This document shows, in pieces, positions 9,601-19,600 of a stretch of DNA of 64,000 nt. The notes under the pieces were generated by a model that did not search any database, was not told where the DNA came from, and worked only from the letters and a program-made list of their open reading frames with translations. Position numbers and translations under genes: made by a program. The stretch spans positions 43,010 to 107,009 of the forward strand of contig CANJIU010000023.1 of assembly GCA_947474365.1 (NCBI GenBank), given 5' to 3'. The number at the start of each line of letters is the position of its first letter. Position 1 is the first letter of the stretch. This stretch comes from Opitutia bacterium (GTDB lineage: Bacteria; Verrucomicrobiota; Verrucomicrobiia; Opitutales; Opitutaceae).

Positions 9601-11461
9601 CTACAGTGTTGTCGTCACCAGCGAGCTCGGGTCGACCACCAGCCCCGCGGCATCGTTGGTCGTGGGCCTTTCCCGTGGCATGCTCGTGGGGAATGTGCGG
9701 ACGGACAGTGGAGCGGGAGGAGTGGCGCTCACCGGAGCATTTTCGGTCGAGGGTACATTGGCAAAACTGATGCTGATCCGTGCGGTCGGTCCCACGCTGG
9801 TGAATTTTAGCGAACCCGGCCGCTTGGCCGACCCGCTCCTCACGATTGTCAACGCGGCGACGGGGGCGATCGTCGCGGTCAATGACGACTGGGGCTCGGT
9901 GACGAACGCCGCGCAGGTTTCTACCGTGACCGCGTCGCTGGGGGCGTTTCCGCTCCTCGCCGGTGGCAAGGATGCGGCGGTTTTCGCCAGTTTCCCGCCG
10001 GGAACGTACCAGGCGCGCGTCAGCGGAGCGGCGGGAAGCACCGGGACGGTGCAGCTGGAAATTTATGACGCCGACACGACGCCACGGCTCACGTATGTGG
10101 CAACGCGAGCATATGTGGCAGCCGCGGGCGGCACCGTGGTGCAGGGTTTGAATCTGGCGGGACTGGCTGGTGGCCGCAGTTATCTGGTGCGGGCACTGGG
10201 GCCGTCGCTGGGCATCCCAGGCGCATTGGCGGACCCGCAGCTGTCCGTCTATTTGAGCAACAACACCACTCCGCTGGCCACCAACGACAATTGGAGCGGA
10301 GACACCGCATTGGCCAATCTGGCCGCGTCGGTTGGGGCGATGCCGTTGCCGCCGACGAGCAAGGATGCGGCGCTGGCGTTTTCCGCCACCACGACCGGTA
10401 GCTACACCGCCCAAGTCAGCGGCGTGGGGGGAGCGGCGGGCATCGTGCTGCTTGAGGTGTTTGAGGCGGATTCGCTCCGGGCGGCCACGATTCCGGCGGC
10501 CATCGTGTCCCATCCGACGCCCGTGTTTGTGGCCCCGGGGCAGACCGCCCGCTTCGGTGTCGTCGCCGTGGGCAAGCCGGCGCCGACGTTTCTCTGGCGC
10601 CGCAACTCGACGCCGATCCCCACTGCGACCGGCGCGAATCTGGAAATTGCCAATGCGCAGGTCGCGGACGTCGGAACGTACGACGTGGTTGTCACCAACG
10701 GCGGGGGGAGCGCCACCAGCCTCGGAGCGGCGCTCACGGTCAATGCCAGCGCTGCCACCCACGCCGTGGTCGCGCCCGGATTCGTGGCGGGCCGGAATAT
10801 CGAAATCTCCAATACATTGTCCTATGCCGGCACGCCCGGAGGGCTGGCCTGGTCGGTGACGCTCCCGCCCGGATGGAGTTTTGTCGCCGACAATGGCACC
10901 TCGGCCGGAGTAAAACCGGCCGCGGGCGCCACCGGCACGTTGCGGTGGGAGTGGACGCTCGTTCCGGCGGGCCCGCTCACGTTTTCCTACACCATGAAAT
11001 CGCCGGCGAACGAGACCGTCGATCGGTCGCTCACCGCGTCAGCCCAGATCGGGTTGACTGGGAGCGCGCCGGAAATCATTCCGGTCGATCCCAGTCCCCT
11101 GATCTTGCGGCTGCGGATCGGTCACAGCGCGGACACCGATGGCGATCTGTGCATCGGGCTGGTCGAGCTGACGAGGGTGATCGAGCTCTACAATGTGCGC
11201 AACGGCACGACGCGCACCGGAGCCTATGCCGTGGCGGCGGGAGCATCGGAGGATGGCTTTGCGATTGACCTGGCCCGGGGAAATGGCGACGCGGTCACGC
11301 TCGCGCGTTACCATTCGGCGGATACGAATCGCGACGGCAAACTCAACCTCACGGAGCTGACGCGGGTGATCGAACTCTACAATGCCCGCGCCGCGGCGTC
11401 CCGCACCGGGGCCTACCACGCCGAGGCGGGCACCGAGGATGGATTTGCGCCGGGGCCGTGA
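3641..11461 (+). CDS. Giant secreted fungalysin (M36) metallopeptidase with Ig, delta-60 and EF-hand tail
   Basis: The ATG at 3641 was chosen because it gives a signal peptide (MKRSLFASKGKL..., hydrophobic core, then ATAQES); the open frame before it overlaps the previous gene. The product is 2606 aa. It has a fungalysin-type propeptide (~50-300), then an M36 catalytic domain with HEYAHG at 521-526 and GEGWSDFYG giving the third zinc ligand at about Glu548. After it come a choice-of-anchor/beta-sandwich region (~760-1015), two Ig-like domains, thirteen delta-60 repeats (~1210-1910), an Ig-like domain, two ~130-residue 'RALGPSL...NDNW' modules, another Ig-like domain, the pre-tail domain, and the tandem EF-hand tail (bases 11123-11458, loops DTDGDLCIGLVE and DTNRDGKLNLTE) ending EDGFAPGP. 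M36 enzymes are secreted endopeptidases. The gene lies 64 bp after the previous one on the same strand. Confidence 0.9.
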   Translation: MKRSLFASKGKLVRGWFVLGLLSVLAATAQESEPLREGYPNFDRRSPAVTAAETVSAATAAPTGGEITAARAVAEAALRGQVRGVRIHRDALLGTPAFVGSTDAFLTGPVGAESPATLAALGTLPVDDPHRRIKAFVDEHAGLFGHESTVLTAARVKRDFVTPHNGLRSTIWEQHIDGVRVFEATFQAHVTRRGELVGAGSTMLSDPAAASRRGKSLSQISGPAPVLSARAAVALAAQDIGETLATEEVTELGVPDGADSRQRFVAPSLTDADVRKVWLPMDGSTLRLCWEVICTGRTRSLMYRILVDAETGEIQIRHNLTADVGPATYRVFTSDSPTPFSPGHATPSTAQPPTVERTLVTLSALNLTASPNGWINDGVFETRGNNVDAHTDTNADNVADLPRPQATGPDRVFDPPLDLTQAPSTYRDAAVVDLFYWCNWMHDKLYELGFTEAAGNFQNDNFGRGGEGNDAVQADAQDGSGTNNANFSTPPDGSPGRMQMYVFSGPTPDRDGDFDHEIVLHEYAHGLSNRLVGGGVGISALVPRGMGEGWSDFYGLALLSNAGDDVDGNYASGGYATYQFGSVTQNYYYGIRRYPYSTDMTKNPLTFRDIDPVQASTHAGVPRSSAIGSTANEVHNMGEVWCVTLWEARANLIKKHGFAIGNQLILQLVTDGMKLAPANPNFLQARDAILQADRVATGGANRAELWAAFSKRGMGFSAFAPASSTTTGLIENFDLPDDLEITPIPPVVITGQVGGPFAPATANFTVSNNGAAALTWSAAKNSSWLDLSSGGGTLAPGASITVTASLNATANSLVDGVYPVPIVFTNLGNGFAQTRTVRLEIEPVSTPIFTETFESGTLDVARWTVTGTATFRTQITTANGPHGGTRHLTMDSSSSTSNFSRNEATLTLNLAGEQGVRLAFWAKAFGDEPNGPPASPFVGGADFDGVAISADGTNWYEVQPLRTSATPAISGSWSKFVVDLDPFLAARGLSFNGSFKIRFNQYDDLPISTDGIAIDDIQVLRIVGAAAPTISVPPASVTASLGGTVTLAVTATSVPAPTYQWNFNGLPIDDATASQLTLSNLKLADAGSYTVTVRNSLGSITSSAAVLSGTATVPTITSHPAGLVGAAGQGASLTVSATGAAPLSYQWRRNGVPIGGATGATLALTGLSRTDADVYDVLVGAGLSVVASQPARLAVTPVSYPGGVAPDSAWDLRPESSGGTGYVVAPLTAERAYLAGSFVSIDGNRRTGVALVGADGKVDATFVPPEFDNAIRALAVQSDGKVVVGGDFVRVNGVLRNRLVRLNSDGSLDPTFNPGTAANSTVLALVIQPDGRVLVGGSFTAFAGSLRDFLVRLNADGSIDTGFLTRGMSSTVNVLALQGDGKIAIGGTFTTGYKDINGNFTTRSRLARINADGTLDTAYNPAPNGTVNALALQTDGKLVVGGLFTSAAATTVGNIVRLNSDGSADMAFTTATGTGFNSTVSALTLLVNGQILAGGSFTSHNGVTVNRFARLTSNGARDAGFLTLGFTSTVNAIGVLPSQRMIVGGLFSSFLNPSNAATTRLRFAKLNPDGSLDTAGNYAIRSPGSINSVLPLPGGKLLITGFFTTLRGITVPTAVAQILPNGTVDSTFNNGGSGANSNVYSAITQPDGKIIITGFLTSYNGVTANGIARLNADGTLDPTFDAGAGLGGSAGYTLALLPGGRVFVGGVFTTVNGVARNRVAVLTGSGDLDTTFNPGTGASSSVYCSTVQTDGKIVIGGAFTTYNGLAANFLARLNGNGTQDSTFTIGTGPTSNITAVAVQNDGKVVIGGFFGAFNGTTRNGVARLSAAGVLDTTFAPLSVLSVYGLLVQEDGKVIVHGSFPAAGAESGTAFLARLNANGTRDTAFAAAGFSSWTGIPPGTLVMGDAGQLFMPSNGYAPLTVSRAVTLPVISTPPVGQIVTTGGTATFSVTATSEFPATYQWRLGTTVLTGATNASYTVTNAQSANAGDYSVVVTSELGSTTSPAASLVVGLSRGMLVGNVRTDSGAGGVALTGAFSVEGTLAKLMLIRAVGPTLVNFSEPGRLADPLLTIVNAATGAIVAVNDDWGSVTNAAQVSTVTASLGAFPLLAGGKDAAVFASFPPGTYQARVSGAAGSTGTVQLEIYDADTTPRLTYVATRAYVAAAGGTVVQGLNLAGLAGGRSYLVRALGPSLGIPGALADPQLSVYLSNNTTPLATNDNWSGDTALANLAASVGAMPLPPTSKDAALAFSATTTGSYTAQVSGVGGAAGIVLLEVFEADSLRAATIPAAIVSHPTPVFVAPGQTARFGVVAVGKPAPTFLWRRNSTPIPTATGANLEIANAQVADVGTYDVVVTNGGGSATSLGAALTVNASAATHAVVAPGFVAGRNIEISNTLSYAGTPGGLAWSVTLPPGWSFVADNGTSAGVKPAAGATGTLRWEWTLVPAGPLTFSYTMKSPANETVDRSLTASAQIGLTGSAPEIIPVDPSPLILRLRIGHSADTDGDLCIGLVELTRVIELYNVRNGTTRTGAYAVAAGASEDGFAIDLARGNGDAVTLARYHSADTNRDGKLNLTELTRVIELYNARAAASRTGAYHAEAGTEDGFAPGP

Positions 11462-11600
11462 GGTGGGTGGGGAGCGGGAACCAGGGGAGAGGACGTGCGA
11501 CGGGGCGAGCGGGTTTGAACCGATGGGGATGTCGTTTCCATCGAAACGAGGCCGTCCGTGGCTTGCGCTTTTCGAAGCCGCCGGAATCGTGTCGCGGTTG

Positions 11601-12983
11601 ATGACGACGGCCCTTCGCATTTTCCTCACGCTGGTGGCGGCTCCGGTCGCGTGGGGATTTGTCTTCATCACCAACTCCTCCACCAACCTGCCGATCAAGT
11701 GGCCGGCCGGGGCGATTGCGATGCAGGTGAAGGTCGACGCCACGACGGTTTTCCCGGGTGACGGTTCGACCCGTTCGTCCACGCTTCAGGCGGCGATGTC
11801 GGCCTGGAACAGTTCGCTGGGCTCCGCGCAGTTTCAACCGCAACTCCTGCCGGCCGGGGCCGCGGGCAATACGAATGGCGTCAACGAAATCGTTTTCGAC
11901 ACGACGATTTTTGGCACCGCGTTCGATTCGCGTACACTGGCGGTCACGTTGTCACGGCACCTCGGCAACGACACCAGCGAGGCCGATATCATCTTCAACT
12001 CGAACCGCACGTGGGATTCCTATCGCGACTCACTCGGCAGCCACGGCGGTGCCGTCGACGTGCGGCGAGTCGCGATCCACGAGTTGGGCCACGTCCTCGG
12101 TCTCGATCATCCCGATCAGGCCACCCCGACCCAATCCGTCAGCGCGATCATGAACAGCATCGTGAGTGATATCGCTGCGGCCACGGCAGACGACATCGCC
12201 GGGGTGCAGCGGCTCTACGGCCCGCCTGGCGTTCCCGGCAATGACAGTTTTGGCAGTGCGCTCACGTTGACGTTGGTCGGCAGCTCCACCCAGGCGACGG
12301 GTTACAATACCAACGCCACCAAGCAGCCCGGCGAACCGCTCCATGCGGGTAACGCGGGTGGCCGCTCCGTGTGGTGGAGGTGGATCGCGCCCGCCGCAGG
12401 GAACGCCGCGGTGACGACCCAGGGGAGCATCTTCGACACCACGCTTGGCGTTTACACCGGTTCCGCCGTCGGAGCGCTCACGACCCTCGCGTCTTCCGAC
12501 GATCTCAATCCGGGGATTACCCAATACAGCACGCTGACGTTTTCCGCGGCAGGCGGCACCACGTACTATTTTGCGGTCGACGGGTTCGATGGAGACTCGG
12601 GCTTCGTCACGCTCAACCTATCCTTCACGCCGACGCCCGGTCATTCGGCCGATACATCGCCGGCGGACGGTGTGATCAACCTCGCCGAACTCACCCGCGT
12701 GATTGAGCTCTTTAATGTCCGCAATGGCACGGTGCGAACCGGTCGGTATGCAGTCGCGGTGACGGCGACCTCGGACGGTTTTGCGCCGGATCCGGCAACG
12801 GCCAATGGCGCAACGGTGACGCTGACGAAATATCATTCGGCCGACAGTGACCGCGACGGCAAGTTGACGCTCACCGAGCTCACGCGGGTGATTGAGTTTT
12901 ATAGTGCCAGGGTCGGAGGGGTGCGGACGGGGCAGTATCACGCGCAGCTCAACTCGGAGGACGGTTTTGCTCCGGGGCCGTAA
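11601..12983 (+). CDS. Secreted matrixin-like (M10) metallopeptidase with EF-hand tail
   Basis: Start chosen at 11601 because it opens a clean signal peptide (MTTALRIFLTLVAAPVAWG); an in-frame ATG at 11523 would add 26 charged residues in front. The product is 460 aa. The catalytic domain carries HELGHVLGLDH at ~160-170, the extended zinc motif of M10A/matrixin peptidases, followed by a plausible Met-turn (AIMNS) and the IAGVQRLYG ending often seen in matrixin-like domains. A ~110-residue beta-sandwich (pre-peptidase C-like, WWRWIAP...) follows. Bases 12642-12980 encode two EF-hand-like units (loops DTSPADGVINLAE, one residue long, and DSDRDGKLTLTE), ending EDGFAPGP. It lacks the pre-tail domain and delta-60 repeats of its neighbours, so it is the smallest peptidase in the tail family. 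Likely an extracellular calcium- and zinc-binding protease. Confidence 0.88.
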   Translation: MTTALRIFLTLVAAPVAWGFVFITNSSTNLPIKWPAGAIAMQVKVDATTVFPGDGSTRSSTLQAAMSAWNSSLGSAQFQPQLLPAGAAGNTNGVNEIVFDTTIFGTAFDSRTLAVTLSRHLGNDTSEADIIFNSNRTWDSYRDSLGSHGGAVDVRRVAIHELGHVLGLDHPDQATPTQSVSAIMNSIVSDIAAATADDIAGVQRLYGPPGVPGNDSFGSALTLTLVGSSTQATGYNTNATKQPGEPLHAGNAGGRSVWWRWIAPAAGNAAVTTQGSIFDTTLGVYTGSAVGALTTLASSDDLNPGITQYSTLTFSAAGGTTYYFAVDGFDGDSGFVTLNLSFTPTPGHSADTSPADGVINLAELTRVIELFNVRNGTVRTGRYAVAVTATSDGFAPDPATANGATVTLTKYHSADSDRDGKLTLTELTRVIEFYSARVGGVRTGQYHAQLNSEDGFAPGP

Positions 12984-13106
12984 GAAATGCGTCGGGGCGG
13001 CGAAGAGGGGCGGGGCGAAAACGCACCAAGATCCTGAGCTTCGGTGCTTGCCCTTGTTCGTCCGGGAGTTTTCGATTGGGCAGTTACTTAAACCCACTTG
13101 GCAACC

Positions 13107-13535
13107 ATGAATTACCTACGTTTCGCCTTAGCCGCCCTGTTCTGTTCCGCCGCTGCCGCATTTGCCCAAACCGCCACGCTTTCCGCCGATAGCAACCGGT
13201 TGGCGGCGACGGTTGGTCAGGTTGTCCTGACTGCCACCGTGAGTTACGAGGGTGAGCCTGGCGCGCTTGGTTGGGCGATTGAACTTCCGGCCAATTGGAG
13301 CCTCGTGAGTGTGGTGGGCCCCGATGCGCCCTCCGTTGCTCCGAGTGCGGGAACCACGGGCACGCTGGAGTTTGCGTACACCTCGGTACCTGCGAATCGC
13401 GCGGCGTTTTCCATGGTTGTGAGTTACCCGGCCGGGGCCGCCTCGGCCAACGCCACGCCGACCGTATTGGTGCGTAGCGCCGGCAAGTTGACGACACTGA
13501 AGCCGACGGCCGTCACGTTTCAGGCCGGCAGTTAA
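13107..13535 (+). CDS. Small secreted protein, stand-alone copy of the pre-tail domain
   Basis: The 142 aa product begins at ATG 13107 with a signal peptide (MNYLRFALAALFCSAAAAFAQ). The rest is one beta-rich domain that matches the domain just before the EF-hand tail in the giant neighbours: G-x-L-x-W-x-x-x-LP-x-NWS, then P-x-x-G-x-TGTL, then a PAG turn. Unlike them it has no EF-hand units and no EDGFAPGP ending. It sits between two tail-bearing genes and is followed by a strong terminator, so it closes the 1-13535 transcription block. A cohesin-like fold and a role as soluble partner or scaffold piece for the tail proteins are speculation. I do not recognise a named family. Confidence 0.8.
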   Translation: MNYLRFALAALFCSAAAAFAQTATLSADSNRLAATVGQVVLTATVSYEGEPGALGWAIELPANWSLVSVVGPDAPSVAPSAGTTGTLEFAYTSVPANRAAFSMVVSYPAGAASANATPTVLVRSAGKLTTLKPTAVTFQAGS

Positions 13536-13584
13536 CTGGACTGGTTTGGCGATTGGAGAATTCGCCCCCCTGATGAATTGATAT

Positions 13585-13610
13585 AGGCGCTCTTGATGAG
13601 CGCCTTTTTT
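13585..13610 (+). terminator. Rho-independent terminator after the small pre-tail-domain gene
   Basis: A 7-bp GC-rich stem (GGCGCTC / GAGCGCC) with a 5-nt loop is followed at once by six T residues. It lies 50 bp past the stop at 13535 and just before the next start at 13628, so it separates the first gene block from the RCC1/NHL giant gene. Confidence 0.85.
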
Positions 13611-13627
13611 GTGTCCGAATTTTTACC

Positions 13628-16600
13628 GTGAAAACTGTCTTCACCGATCCCGACCGGGCGGACGGACTTCGCCGACTGCTTCGTCGTTGCATGCTTTGGG
13701 CTGGCGTCGTCCTCGCTCTCAGCGTTTCGCCCCACGGGGTGGCGGGCAGCCCGTCATTTTCCCTCCAGCCGGTCGGAACGGCCGTCACCGAAGGGGCCAC
13801 AGTCACGCTGTCTGCCGGCGTGGCTGATGTCGCGGTGGCTGAGTACCGCTGGTTCAAGGATGGTGTCCCCGTCCGGACAACTTCCGCGGGCAGTCTTGTC
13901 CTTCCGCGAACCCGGATCACCGACAGCGGTTCGTACACGGTGACGGCGGTATCATCCGCGGGCAGCGTGACGTCGAGACCGGCCGCCGTCGTCGTGTCGC
14001 GTGATACGGGCGCTCTCCCGGTGGCCGCGGCCTCGTCGGACGGGAGTGGCACTGTCACGTATCCGATCTTTGACTTCACAACGATTGCCGGCCGGACCAG
14101 CTTCGGCAGCAGCGACGGGGTGGGAAGTGCGGCGCGGTTCAACGGCCCGGGTGGCATCGCCGTGGATGGGTCCGGGAACCTGTACGTGGCGGACGGCGAT
14201 AACGCCGTCATTCGCAAGGTCACGCCCGGTGGGGTGGTGACGACCGTCGCGGGTGCGGTGGGTGAGCGGTGGTGGGCCGACGGAACCGGCGCCAATGCGC
14301 GGTTCAGCTCTCCCACGGCCGTCGCGGTCGACGGCAACGGGGTGCTCTACGTCACCGACAGTGGAAGCACCGTGATTCGGAAAATTACCGCCGGTGGCGT
14401 GGTGACCACGCTCGCTGGGTTAGCATACGCGCTGGGCACGGCGGACGGCACCGGCAGCAGCGCCCGCTTTTTCAGTCCCCAGGGGATCGCAGTGGATGCG
14501 GCCGGCTCAACGATCGTCGTACTGGACGGTGTGCAGAACACTGTGCGTCGAGTCACGGCGGCGGGTGTGGTCTCGACGCTCGCCGGAGTGGCGGGCCAGT
14601 CAGGGGCGACGGATGGGACAGGGAGCCAGGCCCGGTTCAACAGCCCACAAGGGGTGGCCCTCGGTTCGGATGGCATGATCTACGTGGCGGACATGAACAA
14701 TTCGCTGATTCGCAAAATTACCCCGGCGGGCGTGGTGACGACCCTGGCGGGAGCCGTAGGGCAGGTGGGAAATGTCGACGGATTCGGGGCCACTGCCCGC
14801 TTCTATTACCCGCAGGGTGTGGCTGTCGACAGGGCTCAAAATGTCTACGTGGCCGACCCCAACAATCGGACGGTGCGAAAGATATCTCCGACGGCCACGG
14901 TGACGACGCTGACCGGCGTGGTCGAGGTCCAGGGCCTGGTCGACGGCCCGGCCGGCACGGCGCGACTGGCCGGTCCGCGCGGGATTGCCGCCAGCGCCTC
15001 CGGGACCGTTTATCTCGTCGAAGCCAACACGGTGCGCATGGTCACGCCCGCCGGTGCCGTATCGACCATGGCAGGACAGGCGTTCGGTAACGCCGACGGG
15101 GCGTCGTTGGACGCGACGTTCTACAATCCGGGTGCGGTCGCGATCGATGCGAATTTGAATCTGTACGTGGCCGACACGGGCAATCATTCCATCCGGAAGA
15201 TTTTCCGAACCTCGGGACAGGTGACCACGCTGGCCGGACAGCCTGGAATTGCCGGTTTCGCGGATGGGACGGGAGCGGCGGCGAAATTCAACAGCCCGTT
15301 TGCCGTGACGATGTTCCTTAACAGCGATCTTTTCGTGGCGGATCGGACGAACATGGTCATCCGCCGGGTGAGCCCGGTCGGAGCGACGTCGCTTTATGCC
15401 GGAATGCCGGGCGTGGTCGGAGCCAGCGATGGGGTGGCGGGTGGCGCGAGTTTCTACTTTCCCGAAGGTGTCGCGACCGATTCGGCCGGTGTTCTCTATG
15501 TTGCGGATGCCAACAACAAGGTCATCCGGAAGATTTCGACGGCCGGAGTCGTCTCTACGCTGGCTGGGGCGGTTGGGCTCTCCGGTATCGACGACGGCGT
15601 CGGTTCGGCGGCGCGCTTCACCGACCCGCGGAGCGTGGCGATCGGGCCCGAAGGCGAGATCTACGTCGCGGACGCGTACACCATTCGAAAAATTACGACT
15701 GCCGGAGTGGTGACGACGTTCGCCGGTGTCGCCGGGCAATATGGTTTTGCCGACGGCGCGGGCGCGGCCGCGCGCTTTGGGGAGACGAATTCAGTCGCGT
15801 GCTCCGGTGGCGAGCTCTTCGTGTGCGACGCCAGAAATCACACACTGCGCAAGATCAGCTACGCCGGAGTGGTGACGACCATTGGTGGTTCGCCGGGGAC
15901 TTCCGGCAGCACGGACGGGGTCGGCGCCGCGGCGCGATTTTCCTCTCCGCTCGGCATGGCCATCCAGGCCGGCACACCGAATTTCTGGGTGGCCGACACA
16001 GGTAACCACACCATCCGTCTTGGCCGGGCGCATTACCTCCCCACGATTGTGCTGCGAGGAATCCCGCGGGGTCTCGCGCGACTGGGATCCGAGGACAGTA
16101 TGGGCTTCTCGGCCTACAGCTCCTATGGTTCCTATGGGCAGTGGATCCACAACGGTCGGCCGATGATCGGGTCAACGGAATATTTCATCTTCAACCCCGT
16201 CACCGAGCGCGACGCGGGCTGGTATCAGGCGGTCGCATCCGACGGACCGGCCGTGGCCCGATCCGAACCTTTTTTCCTCAGCGTGGTGGTGAACCCGGCG
16301 CAGGTGGTGCCGTGGGGGAATAACTTCTACGGTCAGAACACCGTTCCTCCCGGCCTGACCAGCATCGTCGATGTCAGGGTGGGCGACGCGCACACGCTGG
16401 CGTTGAAGGGCGACGGCACCTTGGCGGAGTGGGGCAGCAACACGCTCGGCGGCATAGGCATTCCTGCCGGGTTGAGCAACATCGCGGCCATCTCCGTCGC
16501 GTCGAATCACAACCTGGCGCTCACGTTCGGTGGCAAGGTGGTCGCGTGGGGTGGGCAATTGGGTGCGGCCACGGTTCCCGCGGGGTTGAGCAGTGTGGTG

Positions 16601-19600
16601 GCCATTGCCGCCGGAGCCAACCACAACCTCGCGTTGAAATCCGACGGCACAGTCGTCGCCTGGGGCTCGAATGACTACGGCCAGATATCAGTGCCGGCCG
16701 GGCTTACCGGCGTCACCGGGATTGCGGCGGCCTTTGCCCACAGCCTCGCGGTGAAAAGCGACGGCACGGTGGTCGCGTGGGGAGGCGTGGGATACGACTA
16801 CGGCCAGGTGACGGTTCCCTCGGGCTTGGCCAATGTGATTGAAGTCGCGGCAGGTCTGCAGCACAGCGTTGCCCTGAAGAGTGACGGTTCTGTCGTGGCG
16901 TGGGGCAGCAACGCCGTGGGACAGACCGCGGTGCCCGCCGGGTTGGCCAACGTCGTCGCAATCTCGACGTCGCACACCCACACGATTGCGACTAGGGCTG
17001 ACCGCACCGTGGTCGCGTGGGGCTCGAACGCCTCGGGAGAGTCGGTGGTCCCGGTCGGGATGAACAACGTCATCCGTGCCACCGCGGGCTACCTCAAATC
17101 GGTCGTCGTGCGCGATGCCTCGAATGACCCTGTTCCAGTCATTTCCACCCAGCCCGTTTCCGTGCTGGTGGCCAACGGCCAGTCCGCGACGTTTTCCGTG
17201 ACGGCATCGGTCACGGGAGCGAACCCGTTGACCTATCAATGGCGCCGGGGCGGATTCGCGATTCCCGGGGCTACCGGCGCGGCCTTCACGTTGCCTACTC
17301 CGCGGCGGAGCGACGTCGATTCCTACGATGTGATCGTCTCGGCGGGTGGCGCGTCGGTGTCCTCGAATCCAGCCCTCCTCTCCGTCGCGCCGACGCAAAC
17401 CATCAATTATCTCGTGCCCGATTTGACGTTTGCCCCGCGGTTCGAGAGCTCCGACCTCGGGGCGATCAATGCCTGGCTGCCGCTGTCGAACGGAAAATAT
17501 CTCGTCGGGGGAAATTTCACCGGTATCGGCGGCGCGACGCGCTCGTATCTGGCGCGGATTTCGAGCAACGGAGTCGTGGATACCACCTATCTGCCGCCCG
17601 CGCTGAACGGTGAGGTGCTGACCCTGGCGCGGCAGGGAGACGGCCGAATTTTGGTTGGCGGCCTGTTTTCCTCGGTCGACGGCCGGCAGACGGGGCAACT
17701 CCTGCGGTTGAATTCCGACCTCACGATCGATGGGACCTTTTCCGTTGGGCAGGGTTTTGACGCCCAATTCCCCAGCTTCACTTTTTCGCTCGGCGGAGTC
17801 CGTACGCTCGCGACGCAGTCCGATGGCAGGATCCTGGTGGGCGGCAACTTTGCCCGCTTCCAAGGGGTGAATCGCGCTTCGCTGGTGCGGCTGATGGGTG
17901 ATGGTTCGCTGGACTCCAGCTTTTCTGCCGCGGCGGCGATCAACAGCGGGACTGAACTCGTCCGCGGTGTGGTCCGGACGATTTTGGTGCAAGCGGACGG
18001 TCGGATCGTGGTCGGCGGCACGTTTTCCAAGAAACTGGCGCGGCTCAACGGCGACGGTTCGCTCGACACCACGTTTGACGCCAACCTCGGCACCGGTTTT
18101 GGCGGCCATGTCTACGTCGCACGCGCCGCGACTGGCGGAAGACTCTGGGTGGCGGGCGAATTCACGACGTTGGACGGCGTGGCGCGCAACCGCGTGGTGC
18201 GGCTGAACAACAACGGCGCCGTGGATCCGACGTTTGTCGCGCCCGCCGCACTCGGCGGTTTCGTCTTCCAACTCGAGGAACTGCCGACCGGGCACGTGCT
18301 GCTCGGCGGGGACGTCCTGAAACCGACACGGCTGGAATCGAATGGCGCTCCCGCCGACACGTTGTTGTTTCCGTTCGACGCGTTCCAGTCGACCGTCGCG
18401 CTGCAGGTGAGCGCCGATGGCAGCGTGTTTGTCGGGGTCTCGCGGGTCCAGTCCGGGAGCGCCGCCTCGGGGACCCTGCCGGCATTCTACAACATGACAG
18501 TCGGGTCGGCGGTATCCGCGCTCATCGGTGTCGACGCGCGCGCGCTGGGGACGGTCAACCAGGTGGCTCTCGCCGGGAATGGGATATATTATGCCGCGGG
18601 AAATTTCACCCATGTCAACGGCGTCGCCCGGCAGGGCGTCGTGCGACTTGCGACCAGCGGCGCAGTGGACGCGACGTTTGATGCTGGTGCGATTGGGGCC
18701 GTGACGCGATTGGCGTTGCAGGGTGACGGCAGGGTCGTGGTCCAGAGTGGCGTTTTGCAGCGGCTGAACGCCGATGGAACGGCCGATGCCTCGTTTGCGG
18801 TGACCAGCAATTCGATCAATTCCCTGCTTGGACTCGATCTGCGAGGTCGCGCGATGGTCTCGCAATATTTGTCGTCCTCGAACTCCTGGCTCGTGAAACG
18901 CCTGACCACCGCCGGTCAAGATGATGCGACCTTCAGTTGGCCCATCTTCACGGGCGGTCCGGTGCAGACGGTTGGATTTGCGGCGGACGAAAAGGTTTTG
19001 ATCGGTGGCTCATCCGGCACCGTCAACGGCGAGAGCTTTTCCGGGGTTGTCCGTCTCAACCCGGATGGAACGCGTGACACGGGCTTCGTGCTCACGGCCC
19101 CCACCGGTTTGAACGCCGGTACGACTAGGGCGTTTGCTCTCATTCCCGATGGCCGGTTCTACAGCGGGCGCGACGGGGTGGCTTCCGGCTTGTCCACCTT
19201 GCAGCGTTTCAACGCCAATGGGACGGTCGATACGGGCTTCGATACTTTTTTTGGTGGTCAACGTTCCCCCAACAACATGCCGACCACGCTGGGCGTCGTG
19301 GTCCTGCTGGACGGCCGCATTATCCGCGGTGGTGGCGATGGATTTTCGGGCGGGCCGGCTTTCAGCCGACACCTGTTCAGCGGGGCGCGGGACCCGTCGT
19401 TTCTTTCGTCCACGCCATCGGATTTGACGGTGAAGTCCTTTCTCCTGCTCGACGACGGGCGCGTGCTCGCGGCGACGTCGCGTGGCGCCGAGATCTTCGC
19501 GGCGGGTGCCGTGCCGGCGGTGACGACGCCGCCGTCCTCGGTCACGACGTCCGTCGGCGGCAACGCCACGTTTGCGGTGGCGGCGACGGGTGGCGGGCTT

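Noticed and set aside
16688..18919. 743-residue minus-strand open frame
   Set aside because: It lies antisense to the NHL/RCC1/delta-60 giant, is Arg/His/Gly-rich with no domain, and arises from GC-biased codons of the real gene.
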